DNA from: Halichondria panicea
Taxonomy: Eukaryota; Porifera; Demospongiae; Suberitida; Halichondriidae
Reading direction: 5' to 3'
Length of the DNA stretch: 64,000 bases
Assembly: GCF_963675165.1 (NCBI RefSeq)
Contig: NC_087377.1
Coordinates: forward strand, 8,139,122-8,203,121
The translations under genes and the position numbers were made by a program. This document shows, piece after piece, positions 10,346 through 22,119 of the stretch. The first letter of the stretch is position 1, and the number at the start of each line of letters is the position of its first letter. Below the pieces are notes generated by a model. It saw only the letters and a program-made list of their open reading frames with translations. It was not told the DNA's origin and made no database searches.

Positions 10346-12378
10346 ATGGCAGTTATGTCAGAGACAACTATGGAGCTGAATATTGTAACAAAAAGCTCCA
10401 ACTGGCATTTTACTGTGATGAGGCAATCCTTTGGGATCAAAAAGAGGAAAACACAGTGCATGGCTATATCTGCATCATCGTATATACCCATCGGGTCTAT
10501 ACTGGTGAGTTCAATATATTATAGTTTATGTATTTTTAAATTAAGCAGATGTTTGAGACCCCTAGATAGAGTCTTCACCAACATTTTAAAAGACAAGGCA
10601 TGTATATACAGACAATGTGGCGTTAATAATCGCCTCAAAACAAAACAGGGCAACCGATAAGATGACAACACAAGATCAGGTAAGCGCGTATTTATGATGT
10701 TGGATACAGTAATAGCAAAAATATGAAAACACTCTATTAATTAGTAGTCAGTAAAAGGAAACTTTTCGATATGTAGGTAATAATATGCAGAAGCAGGTAT
10801 GCTGGGAGGAGTAGCAAGACAGAGTGGCGAAAGGCATGTGCTAGCTAGTATACTCAGACTGCAGGTGAGTGACAACCTCATGCTTATACATGTACATTGT
10901 CATACCTTTGGCATACGTAATGTGCATTTGCATAGTACGTACATTGTATCTCGGGTTAGCTAATTCGCAACGCTTGCATACAGGTGCGCAACAGCTCAAA
11001 TACTCGATAGGCTTCGTTATCTAACGTTGAGTATGGTTGTGTTTTAGACAAGCTGTCACGAGGGCAGAGACAACATCTCAAAAATTAGCTGCAAAGGCGT
11101 TAATTTTAAGCCGCTTTGAGGGTTAATTAGAAGAAAAAGACGTAAAGGAAGTACAATGTGGAGAGTTATAACTAAAAGATCTAAACCAAAAGTGCGAAGT
11201 CATAAAAAATGAACTGGCCTTCATAACGCAACTCAACATTGGGAAAGCACTGCAGCTTTATCCTATGCACATGCACATCTGACGAAAATTTGTCCCAGTT
11301 TACCTTCCAATCTTCCTCAAACATTTTCCTTCTGTACCCAAGCAAAGCAAGCTATACTCAATAGAATAGCTAACTAGCGTCACAAACGGCCTACACATCA
11401 GTTATGACAACAACTTTGAGTAAATTAATGCGAACATGATCACGGTCAGCACGAGAGAGTTACTGGATGGCTTTGGAAGTCTGCACCTCACCATCCTCGA
11501 CACACCAGAGGTAAGAAATTATGCCCCGGTGCACATGCGCAAGCAAGGTATACGGTAGTGTGTCTGTCTGTGTATGTAGACTGCTACAGCTGCTTAGTAA
11601 GAGTTTCTATAGGTTTCAAGCCATGTTTTCTTGGATTTAATTTGTGGATTTGCATACATGTTCATCAGGATATAATGTGTGTATAAAAGCTATTGCTAAT
11701 AGCTAGTACATCCACTGAGGCATCAGCACCGCGGTGCTTTCATTTTACTTCGGCACATCATAAGAATACAATTAAAAGGCAGCATTCGTTTTTTGCACAG
11801 TATAATTATTATATAGACCACGTTCATATGTGTAAATCTTTCATCTCTTATAATGATACAGGACTGGTCATGCATAGAGGTAACGGCAATTGTACGCCTA
11901 GTGAGATCCACCAACATTGCCCTGAGTCTATCGCCATTTGCAGTAGTTGTAATTCCTCACCGAAAGACCCGAAGTTGCAGCAGCAAGGTTGCAAAGTGCA
12001 CTTGCAAGACACCAGCACTGCAAGCAATAATTATGTACTCATGACTTGTCGTCAACATTTCTATAATTATGTTGTATGAGTATGTACACCAGAAAGCCAA
12101 CCACTTCTTTACAGTCAGTAACCAAACCCAAACACTATAACACCAATGGTGACTGGGCAATGGTCTTCTCAGTTGTGACGAGTAAGAAAACAGAGTTTGT
12201 GGGCAACCTTCTAACAGCAACTACGGTCAATACACCTCAAGGCAGGGCAAGACCAAAACCATTGCTTTATCAGGAACTAGTAACATCACCTGCATGGAAT
12301 GAGTCTTTGACCCTTTGAGTGGGAATGGTAAGTATGGTTAACATATGGAAAAGATCCTTTAACAAGAATTTGCCTTCT
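10346..12378. other. no assignable gene
   Basis: Two open frames stand out, at 10343-10660 (105 codons) and 11693-12079 (128 codons), both plus strand. Neither shows a domain I recognise, and both have low-complexity or atypical composition. A copy of the ATGCCTCG dispersed repeat lies at 11519-11660. Confidence 0.35.
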
Positions 12379-12680
12379 AGCATATTTATTTTTGTGCATG
12401 AGAATAGCATGATACAGGCCATTTGTACTATCAGGACGTGGTAAACGTCCTGTGACGGGCATGTAACGACCCCGTGGATTTTGGCTGTGTAGTATTCCTA
12501 TCTTACATTATTGGAGGAGCTAGATTTTGAGCATATTTATTTTTGTGCATGAGAACAGCATGATACAGGCCATTTGTACTATCAGGACGTGGTAAACGTC
12601 CTGTGACGGGCATGTAACGACCCCGTGGATTTTGGCTGTGTAGTATTCCTATCTTACATTATTGGAGGAGCTAGATTTTG
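12379..12680 (+). repeat. perfect 151-bp tandem duplication
   Basis: 12379-12529 is repeated at 12530-12680 with one visible substitution (gaatag to gaacag). Each unit contains the palindrome AGGACGT...ACGTCCT (7-bp stem, short loop) and the word gtaacgaccccgtgg. Near identity implies a very recent event or an assembly artefact. Confidence 0.95.
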
Positions 12681-13033
12681 CCCCCGAGTCTGTTGGTCTT
12701 GTTCTGAATATACTATATAAATAGAATTTTCCTAGTTCTGATGTATCATGGTTCAACTTTGTACAAAAGAGGTGTACACTTCTCATTGGGTGGACCTCAG
12801 GCTCTATACAGCTACCACCTATGGTGTAGTAAGCAATTCGATTTTGAACGAGTGCCGCTACCTCCATATGACTAGCGGCCTTTTTAGACCCTTAGAATTA
12901 CTTTTTCTGACGGTAATTGTTTCTGGGAAAACTTGCGTGATGTGTTTGCACCAGTCACAACTGCTGACAAAGAGCAGAACGTGGGAGGGGTTACAAACAA
13001 AGCAATTATTCATTCACTACAAGTATTATTGAA

Positions 13034-13830
13034 TTGAAGTTAAAATCAAGCATGGAAATTTCCAGAAGAGAAAAACTTAATATTCAATTCATGCTATTAA
13101 TTCAACCATTATCTAATCCAATTACAACTACACAATACAGTATGAGTCGAACAGTCGCTACTGCAAAACCAAAACAGAAAAAGTTGAGTTGGTTGTTACT
13201 GCTTCACTATTACTACAAACATCATGGCCTAGGGGAGACGGAGGTGTACCTGCACGCTGACAATTGCACGGGTCAAAACAAAAACAGCTGCATGATACAC
13301 TACCTTTATTGGCGTTGTATGACAGGACGGCACACGAAGGCCACAATCTCGTTCATGGTTGTCGGCCACACAAAGTTCGCTCCAGATTGGTGCTTTGGTC
13401 TTTTAAAACAGCGGTATAGAAGAACAAGAATTGGCTGTCTCACAGATATTGCTACCGTTGTCAACCAGTCTGCAGTCTGCAATGTCTCCCAGCTTGTTAC
13501 CAGAGAGGACGGGACAACAGTTGTACCTGTGTATGATTGGACCAGTTTTTTTGCTGTCCGGATGAAGAAACTGACTGGCATCGAAAAGTTTCACCACTTT
13601 TACTTCGATTCGGCAAAACCAGGCGAGGTCGTTGTAAAAGTGCGCTCCGATTCAGAAATACGAGTTGCTGAAACAGCCTTGGACTCCTGATCCTCAAACA
13701 CTTCCCGACAAAGTTCCACCAAGAGGGCTCTCAAGTGAACGTCAGTGGTACTTATACAAAAAAATCCGTCCGTTCTGTCCCTTTGAATCCCAAGACGTAA
13801 CTTGTCCCTTGCCTACCGCATACATTAAAT
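13034..13830 (+). pseudogene. DUF7869-type transposase-like protein, N-truncated
   Basis: An open frame to 13690 with its conserved core from about residue 58: LLLHYYYKHHGLGETE, LHADNCTGQNKN, then VGHTKFAPDWCFGLLK and PVYDWTSFF. The D-N-C-x-G-Q-N-K-N and GHTKF-x-P-D-W motifs are typical of DUF7869-like proteins that are abundant in animal transposable elements. These probably adopt an RNase-H-like fold (family knowledge, not tested here). After a one-base shift near 13670 the C-terminus continues with VPPRGLSSERQWYLYKKIR and a final FESQDV block to about 13800. The N-terminal half is missing; the 12748-13032 frame upstream is not recognisably part of it. Confidence 0.55.
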
Positions 13831-14150
13831 GCAGTTAAACGTAGTTAGCGAGGAAGCATCATATCTGCGGCGTCACCTCGGTTATAGAGATGCTCAGGCG
13901 TGGCCCCGTATATCGCGCATGCGTGACCGACTTACTTACACGTGCAAAGAACTTAAGTACTGCTATAAATCGGGTTGCTCAACTTGCATGTTTTGTAATT
14001 TATACAAACTGTTCAATGTACCACCAGTGATTGACACTGTCGTTACAAGAAGAAGTATAATGATTAACCAACTCATTGCAAAAACTGTTCACGTGCTTCT
14101 TTCCTTGGCCAACAGATTTTCCAGCACAAACTGGAAGGGATATACAGCCC

Positions 14151-14797
14151 CCGTACCCTCGCAAAAATAAGCCCATCTTGAATAAACGCCCATCCCCTCT
14201 TTTGCTTCGAAGTTCTTGCACAAGGGTATTTTCATTCGATTATAAGCCCACCCAGAATAAGAATTTGAGCATGCGCAGTAGCTGAATGCCACATGTTCAC
14301 TATTAATTTTAGTGAAGAAAGGAAGTTTTAGGTAGTAGCTAGTAAGACTATACTCCTTGCTGGACCAAGATCAGACATTATAATTTTCTCTGTATGGATC
14401 TGTTTGCCCCTGAAGATGTATATGCAGGGAACAAGTATATGCTGAGAAAGAAAAACACAAAGTCCAAGAAAGTTATCACGCAGGCTAATTTTGCAGGTTA
14501 CCTTGCCTTGGTTTTCTGAAACAAAGTACCTGATAGCTGCTCTGTAAGAGTATGACCTACTATCCTTCGAGAAGTTTCTGCTACATCTAACATCAACAAA
14601 TAGAGTCAGAGCCCACTTCTTCATGTTCATTCTCTTGTCATGCTTCAATCATGATGCTCATGCATTAGTTTATAACATTGTTGTTGTCAATAAAATTTTC
14701 ATAGTATGAAAATACAATAAATTAATAAGAATTGGCATAGAGCAAAGGTAAACCTCGATTTGAGGCCGCGGGTGGGCGTATTTTCGAGAGGGTACGG
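14151..14797. mobile_element. second TIR element with a decayed HIRAN-like ORF
   Basis: The left end ccgtaccctcgcaaaaataagccca and the right-end complement ccgtaccctctcgaaaatacgccca match the TIRs of 5335-6501, as does the subterminal AATAAACGCCCATCCCCTC word. The internal minus-strand frame (14648 to 14328) retains GKVTCKISLR and LVPCIYIFRGKQIHTEKI of the HIRAN-like domain; its front half is lost. The element is about 650 bp and internally deleted relative to the first copy. Confidence 0.65.
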
Positions 14798-16596
14798 CAA
14801 TTGTGTTTGCTACACTGGTAAACTCTGTGAAGCAAAGCATTTTATAAGGAAGGGAATTCTACTTTTTTTGTTCAATTTAATAGGGCCAAGACCAGATCAG
14901 AAGAAACGACCCCCTTCCCCATCATCACACTAATTAACCAAACCTCATTATAGTTGTGCATCCACACCAGGTTGAAGTTGGAGCTTGAGCCTCAAGATAT
15001 TGCAATTTGCTAAAAGTGTGTGCAATGGGAAAGTAAGAGCGAGTGACAAATAATATTATTTATTGCTACTGTGTTTTGCAAGTTGCTTGTCATTGTGCAC
15101 AGTAAATGGGCGTTGTCTATAGTAAAGTGAATGTGTCTATTCAGCAAAAAAATTAATTTGCTAACTTAGTTAGCTAAGCTGTTATAGTGTATATGCACAT
15201 GCAGTACTCTGTTGACTTGCTATACTTCTGTTGATTTGAGCAGTTGTTTTAGTTATAGAAGTGCACTAAAAGAGCAGGTAGCCAGCACATTCCTGATTAA
15301 ATCTAGTAACCACAGTAGTACTATAGACAACACCCATTTACTGTGCGCACAATGACAAGCAACTTGCAAAACACAGTATCTCTTAATGTTACCTTGGTGA
15401 TAATCTTTAACTAGCTGATGAGGATATACTTCTTGAAGATATACACTGATGAGGCGATGCATAATTATAGATGTCAGTCTCTTTCAGTCTTTGGTCAATA
15501 TTCGGAAGGAACATCTGCACTGATGAGGAATGTAGTCATGTGCAAGATATCTGTTAATCGTAACACATTCAGAATCTGGGACAAACAACACGAATATTTG
15601 CAGCTACCATGATTACCATTTCGATTTTAAGGCAACCCTCTAAAAATGCAATAACCTCGATCGAACACAATTTTTTACCGTCTAAAACCTTAAGGTTACG
15701 GTAAACACTTTGCTCATGATTTTTGTGAAACTGTAAGTGCCATGATAGAAGTTTGAAGCACATATACATGGTGTATCAATATGTAAAACATCTTCCAGTG
15801 GAAGCTCTGAGAAGTTACTAGAAACAACACATTCTAAATTAGCTCTGTACGTCTTATAGGGTACCATACTAGAGGGCTAAACTAAGCTTTTTTTGTTCCT
15901 CGGTCCTTTTTTTTTTAAACCTTTTCATATAGCGGCAGGGTAGTGATAATTTTCAAAAAATCATTGTCAATTCAAGATTTTTAGAGGTCTGAAAATTATT
16001 GAAGCTCCAGGGTGTCGCATATTTGGAGGATCGCCTTATAATTATACTAACACTAAAACATTCTACAAAAAAAGATTACCGCACTTCTTCTAAATAAGGC
16101 GCCTCTTTTAATAATTACCTTTTCGAGGCTAGTGTATGCAAAACAAGAAATAGCCAATAATTTATGGTGCCTTATGGGATAAATCTCCAGGTGGCACCTT
16201 ATTTAATAAGGCTAATAAGTTATTAGAAGGGGGCCTCTTTTAGGGTAACATAGTTTCAACTTACCTATGGCTGCACGTAGATTATGAAGACCAGTCTACA
16301 GTTTAGACATCGTTCTGTACTGTAGAGACATCATGAGAGTCGGAGAAGAGTGAGTTTTAGGATCTTTTCCATGCACGAGGGCCGCCAGAAAATTATGTCT
16401 CGGTGCATGTGCGCATGCACGCGCATGAGCAAGCTACATGTTAGCCTGGATTCCAGGCCGAGTTGTTTCTAGCTAGGTCGACAACTTTCCGTTCTATTAA
16501 AAATAAATCGGCCTACATGTACATTTTATACACATTAGCCTCGATCCCAGGCCGCTCTTCCTTAGGGGAGGCCGGCTAAGACTACATGTAAGTTAG
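14798..16596. other. no recognisable gene
   Basis: Scattered ORFs below 70 codons. The segment 15060-15120 is partly repeated in inverted orientation at 15320-15385 (acagtaaatgggcgttgtc and tgttttgcaagttgcttgtcattgtg), giving a possible foldback of about 300 bp. A copy of the ATGCCTCG repeat head is near 16393. Confidence 0.45.
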
Positions 16597-16684
16597 TCTC
16601 ATGAATCAGCCGCCGTTCCTTTGGAACACCAAAGGAATGGCGGCTGATTCATGAGACCAAAGGAACGGCGGCTGATTCATGAGA
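16597..16684. repeat. three-armed 28-bp palindrome
   Basis: Arm 1 (16597-16624, tctcatgaatcagccgccgt then tcctttgg) is followed after 4 bp by its reverse complement (16629-16656, one mismatch). A second reverse complement (16657-16684, perfect) abuts it. Either downstream arm can pair with arm 1. The flanks share actacatgtaagt / agtacatgtaagt. It looks like foldback-element ends or a palindrome that was duplicated. Confidence 0.9.
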
Positions 16685-16739
16685 GTACATGTAAGTCAGG
16701 GGAGGCCACAATGAAGGAGGCTAAGACTATCACTTCATA

Positions 16740-17479
16740 GTCCTGTCTGAATCACAGATTATAATGGGTGGACTCTCCAGCAGTGTTTTGCTGATTGCCA
16801 CATGTCGACGTTGGCCCAGTTCAGCAAGAGGTATCGGTTCCCGTCGTCGCTACTGTATGACCGTGGGGAGACGGCAGAATCTGGCAGGACCGATGGTCGA
16901 AGGTGCATTGTTTCATCGGGCAGGGTGTAGACGGTTGGTGTCGGTCACTTGACGCTTCGAAGCGTGCAATGCAACCAACAAGCGATCCTTCAAGAGGAGG
17001 CCCCCTTGTCGCCGGCCCGACTGCTTATTTGGAGACGATTGTATTTACAGCCTGCGGAGTTGGTAAGCGGCCCCACAGACGTCAAATCAATTCAGAACAC
17101 GTAGTAGTAGGTTGTGACATGGTTTGAGTTATGTTACTAGTGTGGGTCTGTATATTTATGGGGGTGGGGGTGCTTCGATTACACCGGGCTCGGCACCTGC
17201 ACCCGAGTACCTCAAGTTGGGTCATGGCCTGGTTGTGCTATGGCTGTGAAGATCATATAGGCCATACCCTCCCATTGAACGCCTAGCAGGTCCGGGTGCA
17301 CTGGAACAATCCCCCACTTGTAAAATTCGGTCGACTGCACTGTAGGTGTAGGTGGTGATGTACGAAGTGCTGCACTGTTTGACGCTAGCTATGTCGGGGT
17401 GAAGTAATGCCATCCTGTTGAGTAGCTAGCTTTTCCTTCGCCAGGGATGTTCCAAGGCGGACTTCAGGCGATGATCAAA
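16740..17479. other. GC-richer segment next to YR retroelement debris
   Basis: The base composition is clearly richer in G and C than the flanking host DNA and matches the adjoining YR-element fragment. That suggests it belongs to the same decayed element. No frame exceeds 75 codons and no motif is recognised. Confidence 0.35.
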
Positions 17480-17745
17480 GCCTACTCGGAGAACGCGGTC
17501 GGTAATAGTCATGCAGGTCTGACTGGAGATGGGGAGTCGCCCACTACCTTGGTGACTCATCACCCTGGGTCCGCCCGAGTCCCAGCACACTGGCTGCAGG
17601 TGTCCACATGCGAGGGCCCGTCATCGACGATTACCTTCCTGGGTCTGAGCTCGACACGGATCGGATGGAAATTCGGTGTAGGCCGGCAATCACCACCACC
17701 GACCAGTGTGGTCCTCCCGAGCGTACGTCGTTGGTAACGGAACAT
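17480..17745 (+). pseudogene. YR (DIRS-like) retroelement RT fragment
   Basis: Across two frames the plus strand reads HYLGDSSPWVRPSPSTLAA, then CEGPSSTITFLGL, and in the neighbouring frame SELDTDRMEIR. This matches the arrangement around the RT catalytic loop and the TFLGIE-D-T block of the DIRS-like RT at 40734-41313, where the equivalent reads GPSTCLTFLGIEIDTR. The catalytic aspartate pair is disrupted here (LGD) and stops abound, so it is a dead fragment. Confidence 0.5.
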
Positions 17746-17754
17746 ATGATTGTG

Positions 17755-17853
17755 TTGGTTATTGTCTTACTGGCTAAGTCTAGCATGTTCTCTTGTGTCA
17801 CTAGCTAATTAAATAGCTGTTCTTATGATGTATGTTGATATTCGTGAATTAGA
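17755..17853 (+). repeat. LTR-like repeat (partner 48469-48580)
   Basis: Shares gctaagtctag, tgttctctt, aaatagctgttcttatgat and atattcgtgaatta in order with 48469-48580. The partner has tataaatagctg at the corresponding point, so this may be the promoter part of a solo LTR. Confidence 0.55.
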
Positions 17854-17899
17854 TAGCGACGAGTGTTCTTGGAACACTCACTGAATTCAATTCCTTGCT

Positions 17900-18960
17900 C
17901 ATTTTTGCTTGTCTTTCAGCACTTGAGCATTCGTGATAGCGCTCGGATTCTATGCTGATCAACTTGATGACCCAGGTACTGGCCATAAATTGCACTTCGG
18001 CTTCTGCATAGATGTTCCTTCTCAGATGTGCCCGTAACAAGTATATCATCGATCACTCTGGGGATGCCTCGCAGGATCGTGTCCAGTGAAGACGTGTATA
18101 CTGGTACAAGCCTTGGTGTATGATGGATGCCTCGGGAGTTGTAGGTATGCTTCGGAGAGATCCAACTTGGTGAACACGGTGCCATTAGCCAGTGTAGCAA
18201 AAGATGAACGGTAACTCTCCACAGTCTATCCTTCTTGGGGAGCCCAGTTACTAGTGTTGACCTGCCTTGCTTCTCTAGGTGATTGAGTTCTTAACCAACA
18301 GGTAGGTTTGAAAAACTTTGGGGTCGTCCTTCTTTAGCAGGCCGTCGGGACTGCTTTGTCAATTCGGTAGTTGAAGCCAGTTCCTACAAAGTCTGTGTCC
18401 AGCGGTAGTCTAGCGGGTGTGTCTGACTTCCGTATTGGACGTGAAGTTGGAGTTGTCTGCATCGGTTCATCTGTGTATGTTCTTAACACAGTGCTCGATT
18501 TCCAACATGGTCTTCCATGTGGTTTGCCTTCTACCTTGAACTTGCATAGGTATAATTCCTCTGCATCAGAGTCAGGTTGCCCTTGGCCTTCTTCATTCAT
18601 ACCATAAGTTTTCGGTAACTTATTGGGGTACTTCTTTTCTTTGTTCTGGGATTTGGGCGCAATGTGCCACAAGTATGGCATTGGGCATCCTTGAAACGGG
18701 AGCAGGGTTGCTTCAGTACGACTAGGGGTCAGCGAGTGTTACAATCCATTCTTGGGACAGTAGTCTCTTCTGGATCGCTTATGTGCGTAGGCCACCTACG
18801 AGCCTGTCACGTAGTGCTTCATCCAGGAATGTTGCAATGAAGTGCAGCTTGCCGGAGTGCAGCCGCGATCGGAAATGAAATCGTTTTAGCAATCACAGAC
18901 TTAAGAGTGTCAGGAGTTAGTTGGACCAATGATAGAGATCAACGCGTTCGAGAAACGTTC
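17900..18960 (-). pseudogene. Ty3/gypsy gag-pol fragment, heavily decayed
   Basis: Read on the minus strand from about 18960, a gag-like segment (LRDRLVGGLRT) is followed by a region where a zinc knuckle would be expected (PYLWHIAPKSQNKEKK). Then comes linker sequence, and RT pieces in alternating frames: an F-T-K-L-D-L-S-E-A-Y-like block near 18165 and VIDDILVTGTSEKEHL with YLGHQVDQH at about 18030-17940. Integrase and RNase H are absent. Multiple stops and deletions show a long-dead copy. Confidence 0.5.
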
Positions 18961-19254
18961 CAAGACCAACTGGTGTACTGACACACTATGATCCCAAAGT
19001 ACCGGCAGCGGAACTAGAGCAGTCATCTTTGCGCACCGGTTTCATCAGTACTTGTACGGTTGACAATTCACCCTCGTGACCGACTTGACAGCAATTTTCG
19101 GCTCAAAGAAAGGAGTCCCCTCTGTCTATAAGATTGAGTTAAAATGTACTCACATGTCAAAGTTAACTATTGCAGGAACTGCATAAACATAGGTCCTTCG
19201 AACCAGATAGGTAGCTTCATAGTTTCTCTCGTTTCTCTCTTGGAAACTCCACAG
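18961..19254. other. no recognisable gene
   Basis: A short stretch between two retroelement remnants with no frame or repeat that I can assign. Confidence 0.4.
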
Positions 19255-19409
19255 AGACTAGACATTATTGTGCTTTATGTTATGTAAGAGCTGGATGAGA
19301 GAGCCTCATGGTGTGTTAAGTTTCTGGTTGATATTAATTGTTATTGATTATGTGATTGTTAGTGATTAGGCTATTAGATAGTCCTACGGATTGGAAGCGG
19401 TCGGTGACA
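19255..19409 (+). repeat. left LTR of the decayed Gmr1-like copy
   Basis: 155 bp, matching the ends of the 261-bp right LTR but lacking about 100 bp internally. Followed by the tRNA-Leu-type primer-binding site. Confidence 0.7.
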
Positions 19410-21850
19410 TTTTGGTGGCAGTGGGTGGGATTGATATCTACTGGTTTAGATAGACCCTAGGACTCAGAAAGGAACAGAGTTTAAGAGATCAGTTGATGTG
19501 CAGAGTGTAGCGATGGCAAGGGAACTAACAGAAATGTTAAAGGCTTGTTGGAAGACAGGGAGGTATTGGAGACAGAGATGAGTGATGAAGAGATGAGGCA
19601 GCTTGCTGCGTGGTTTTGTTGAGGGCACCCGCGGAGGGTGGCAGTGAGGAGCGAACGTGATCCAAAGGTAGCCGATATTGAAGCGTATCTTATCACTTTT
19701 GAACGGTTGTTGACGCCTTATGAGGTACCTGGGCTTTGCCCCCCAGCTAACTGGCAAGGCATATGCTGCTGGGGATTATACTCAATTGAAAGAGTATGTA
19801 AACGAGGAAACGTATCGGCAGTGATTTTAGTTGACTGTGGTGAAGACAGGCGAATCGACAAAGGAGTTTTGTGTGAGGCTAGACGATTTGGTGAGGAAGT
19901 GGACTTAGAGGTTGTTGCTAAAATGAGAGATGCGATTGTGTTGGATTGAATACTATGTCGAAAGAAGTGCGAATGTGGGTGAAGCCAACTACTAGTAGTG
20001 TGGAAGTGGCCCAACTAGCAGATGATTACTTTTAAGCTGTCGAAGGTGATGAGAAGAAACGACTCTCTATCACGTGCCAAGGATTGTCGGGTCCCCCCAT
20101 CTAAAACGGAGAGGAGGCGTGACTTGAAAGATATCACATGCTTCAATTGTGGAAAAGGGTGTGGCCAAGTGTGTTGAACGTAGGAGTGATTTCGAGGGTT
20201 GGTTGACCGCAAGGTTGATGCTGTCGGATGTGTGCCTTGACACTGGTTGTACTAGGACCATGATTCGTCAAGACTTGGTTCCTAGATCGATCGATTGCTA
20301 TTTACTGTGCACACTGTCGTCTATCCCCTGGCTAGAGTCGAGGTAGAGGAGACACATGAAGTTGAAGCAGCGGTATCTGAAACATTACCAGTGTCTATGT
20401 TGATGGGAACGGTTTTGAAGAGTTTGGTAAAGAACGATACGAAGGTGCCCTGGCAGTCATGGCTCAGGAAGACGAAGATGAGTCAAATTAACTAACGGAG
20501 GAAGAGTCAGGTATCTGTCCTCGTCAGTTGGATACGGAACCACAAAAAAGGATGCCGGTGTTACCAGACATTGATAACGAATTGTTTGTTGGCGGTAAAG
20601 AGTATCAGAAGAAAGACGGTACTGAGTGCTTGGACTTGTCGGCAGAAGAGCTGTAAGATGAAGACAGTACCAGGTGAAGAAAGCAGGAGAAGTGATGAGC
20701 ATGATGTTGTGGAACAGTTGGTATTGCCGATCACAAGATGTCCTGATAAGATGGTGAATCGAATACTTCGGAGGTTCTACTGGCCTAGGCGAGGTTAGAA
20801 AGCTGCTCCGGGCGGGGCCCCATTAAGTGATAACTGAACGATAGATATCGTCGGGTTGTGATTATGCTACACGGTTTCCCGAGGTAGACGAGGAATTGTT
20901 GGTGTTTTTCTCGAGAGTAGGAGTGCCGGAGGAGATTCTCACGGATCAAGGTGCAAACTTCACATAAAAACTTTTCTATCGGATGCTGCACATTCACCCA
21001 ATCCGTACTACTCCCTACCATCCTCAGACAGACGGGCTGGTTGAACGTTTTAACTCAAATCGATCGTGGATGGAACAAACTGATACCGTACGTTCTCTTT
21101 GCGTACAGAGAAGTAGAGCAGGCGTCGACGAGATTCTCGCGTTTTGAGTTAGTTTACGGTTGGTCGGTTCGTGGTCCGTTGGATGTGCTCAGAAGAAAAG
21201 ACGAAAGATTTGGTATTGAAAAACGTGGAGACTGCACAAGGAGAGCAAAAGCGTTGGTACGATAGGAAGGCTCGCACTCAGGAGTTTGTTGGAGTCTTGA
21301 TTTTGTTGCCTACGGATACTAAGAAACTACTTGCTCGCTGGCAGGGTCCGTACAAGATCATTTGGAAGATTGGCAAGGTCAACTATCAGGTTGACATGAC
21401 GTAAGCGATTTTTCATGTCATAATTATGTTGAGGAGGTTTTATTGTCGAGAGTTTGTGGGATTTAGGAATCTGGTTCGAAGTTAGACATGGCAGTGTGAG
21501 TATAGGCTCAGAGGTGAACAAGCTGATATTGGAGGCCCAAGAGGTTGATCTAAAAGACCTGACAAGAAAGTCGCTGTCGAATCAAGTGTGGTGGACAGAG
21601 GAGTGTCAATGGGCGTTCGACGTTTTGGAAGAATCCTGTACTTCATAACCCCGGCTATTTGTTTTGCAAATGGATGCTTAGTGTGATTGCTTACTATAGC
21701 AGGATAGCGGTATTCCACGGTAGAACAGGAAAGGGGTCCAGGCGTTCAAGGATCATCATTCCCTCACGTGGTTGAATAATCGATGGAGTTTGGCATTTAA
21801 CCAATGCGTGAAACTAATTCCCCTAGTTTCTCGCTGGACAATGGAGGGGG

Positions 21851-22111
21851 AGACTAGACATTATTGTGTATGATGTGCATGTTAGTTGTGGTTTTGTGGC
21901 TTATCTTGTGTTATGTAATAGTTGTGTGTCAGGTGATTTTTATATGTTATGTAAGAGCTGGATGGGGTAATAGAGAGGCCGCCTCATGGTGTGTTAAGTT
22001 TCTGGTTGAGTTTTGTGATTGTTGTGTTCATTTGTTGTGTGATTGTTAGTGTACTGGCTTGGAGTTAGGCTATTAGTCTATTGTCCTACGGATTGGAAGC
22101 GGTCGGTGACA
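21851..22111 (+). repeat. right LTR of the decayed Gmr1-like copy
   Basis: 261 bp, ends gcggtcggtgaca like its partner and is preceded by a purine-rich tract (atggaggggg). Confidence 0.7.
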
Positions 22112-22119
22112 CTTGGAAA

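Larger units (their letters stand above)
19255..22111 (+). mobile_element. decayed Gmr1-like gypsy copy with LTRs
   Basis: Flanking repeats (19255-19409 and 21851-22111) share agactagacattattgtg at one end and ctacggattggaagcggtcggtgaca at the other. Right after the left LTR, TGGTGGCAGTGGGTGGGATT (from 19413) is a primer-binding site of tRNA-Leu type. Internal pieces, all plus strand and full of stops, run gag (about 19650-19950), a knuckle/protease region (FNCGKG, then DTGCTRTMIRQDLVP at 20128-20284), integrase (about 20700-21400, ending WYDRKARTQEFVG and LLARWQGPYKII), and RT connection/RNase H (about 21550-21845). Integrase therefore precedes RT here too, as in 25024-34557, to which it is related by sequence. 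Confidence 0.75.
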
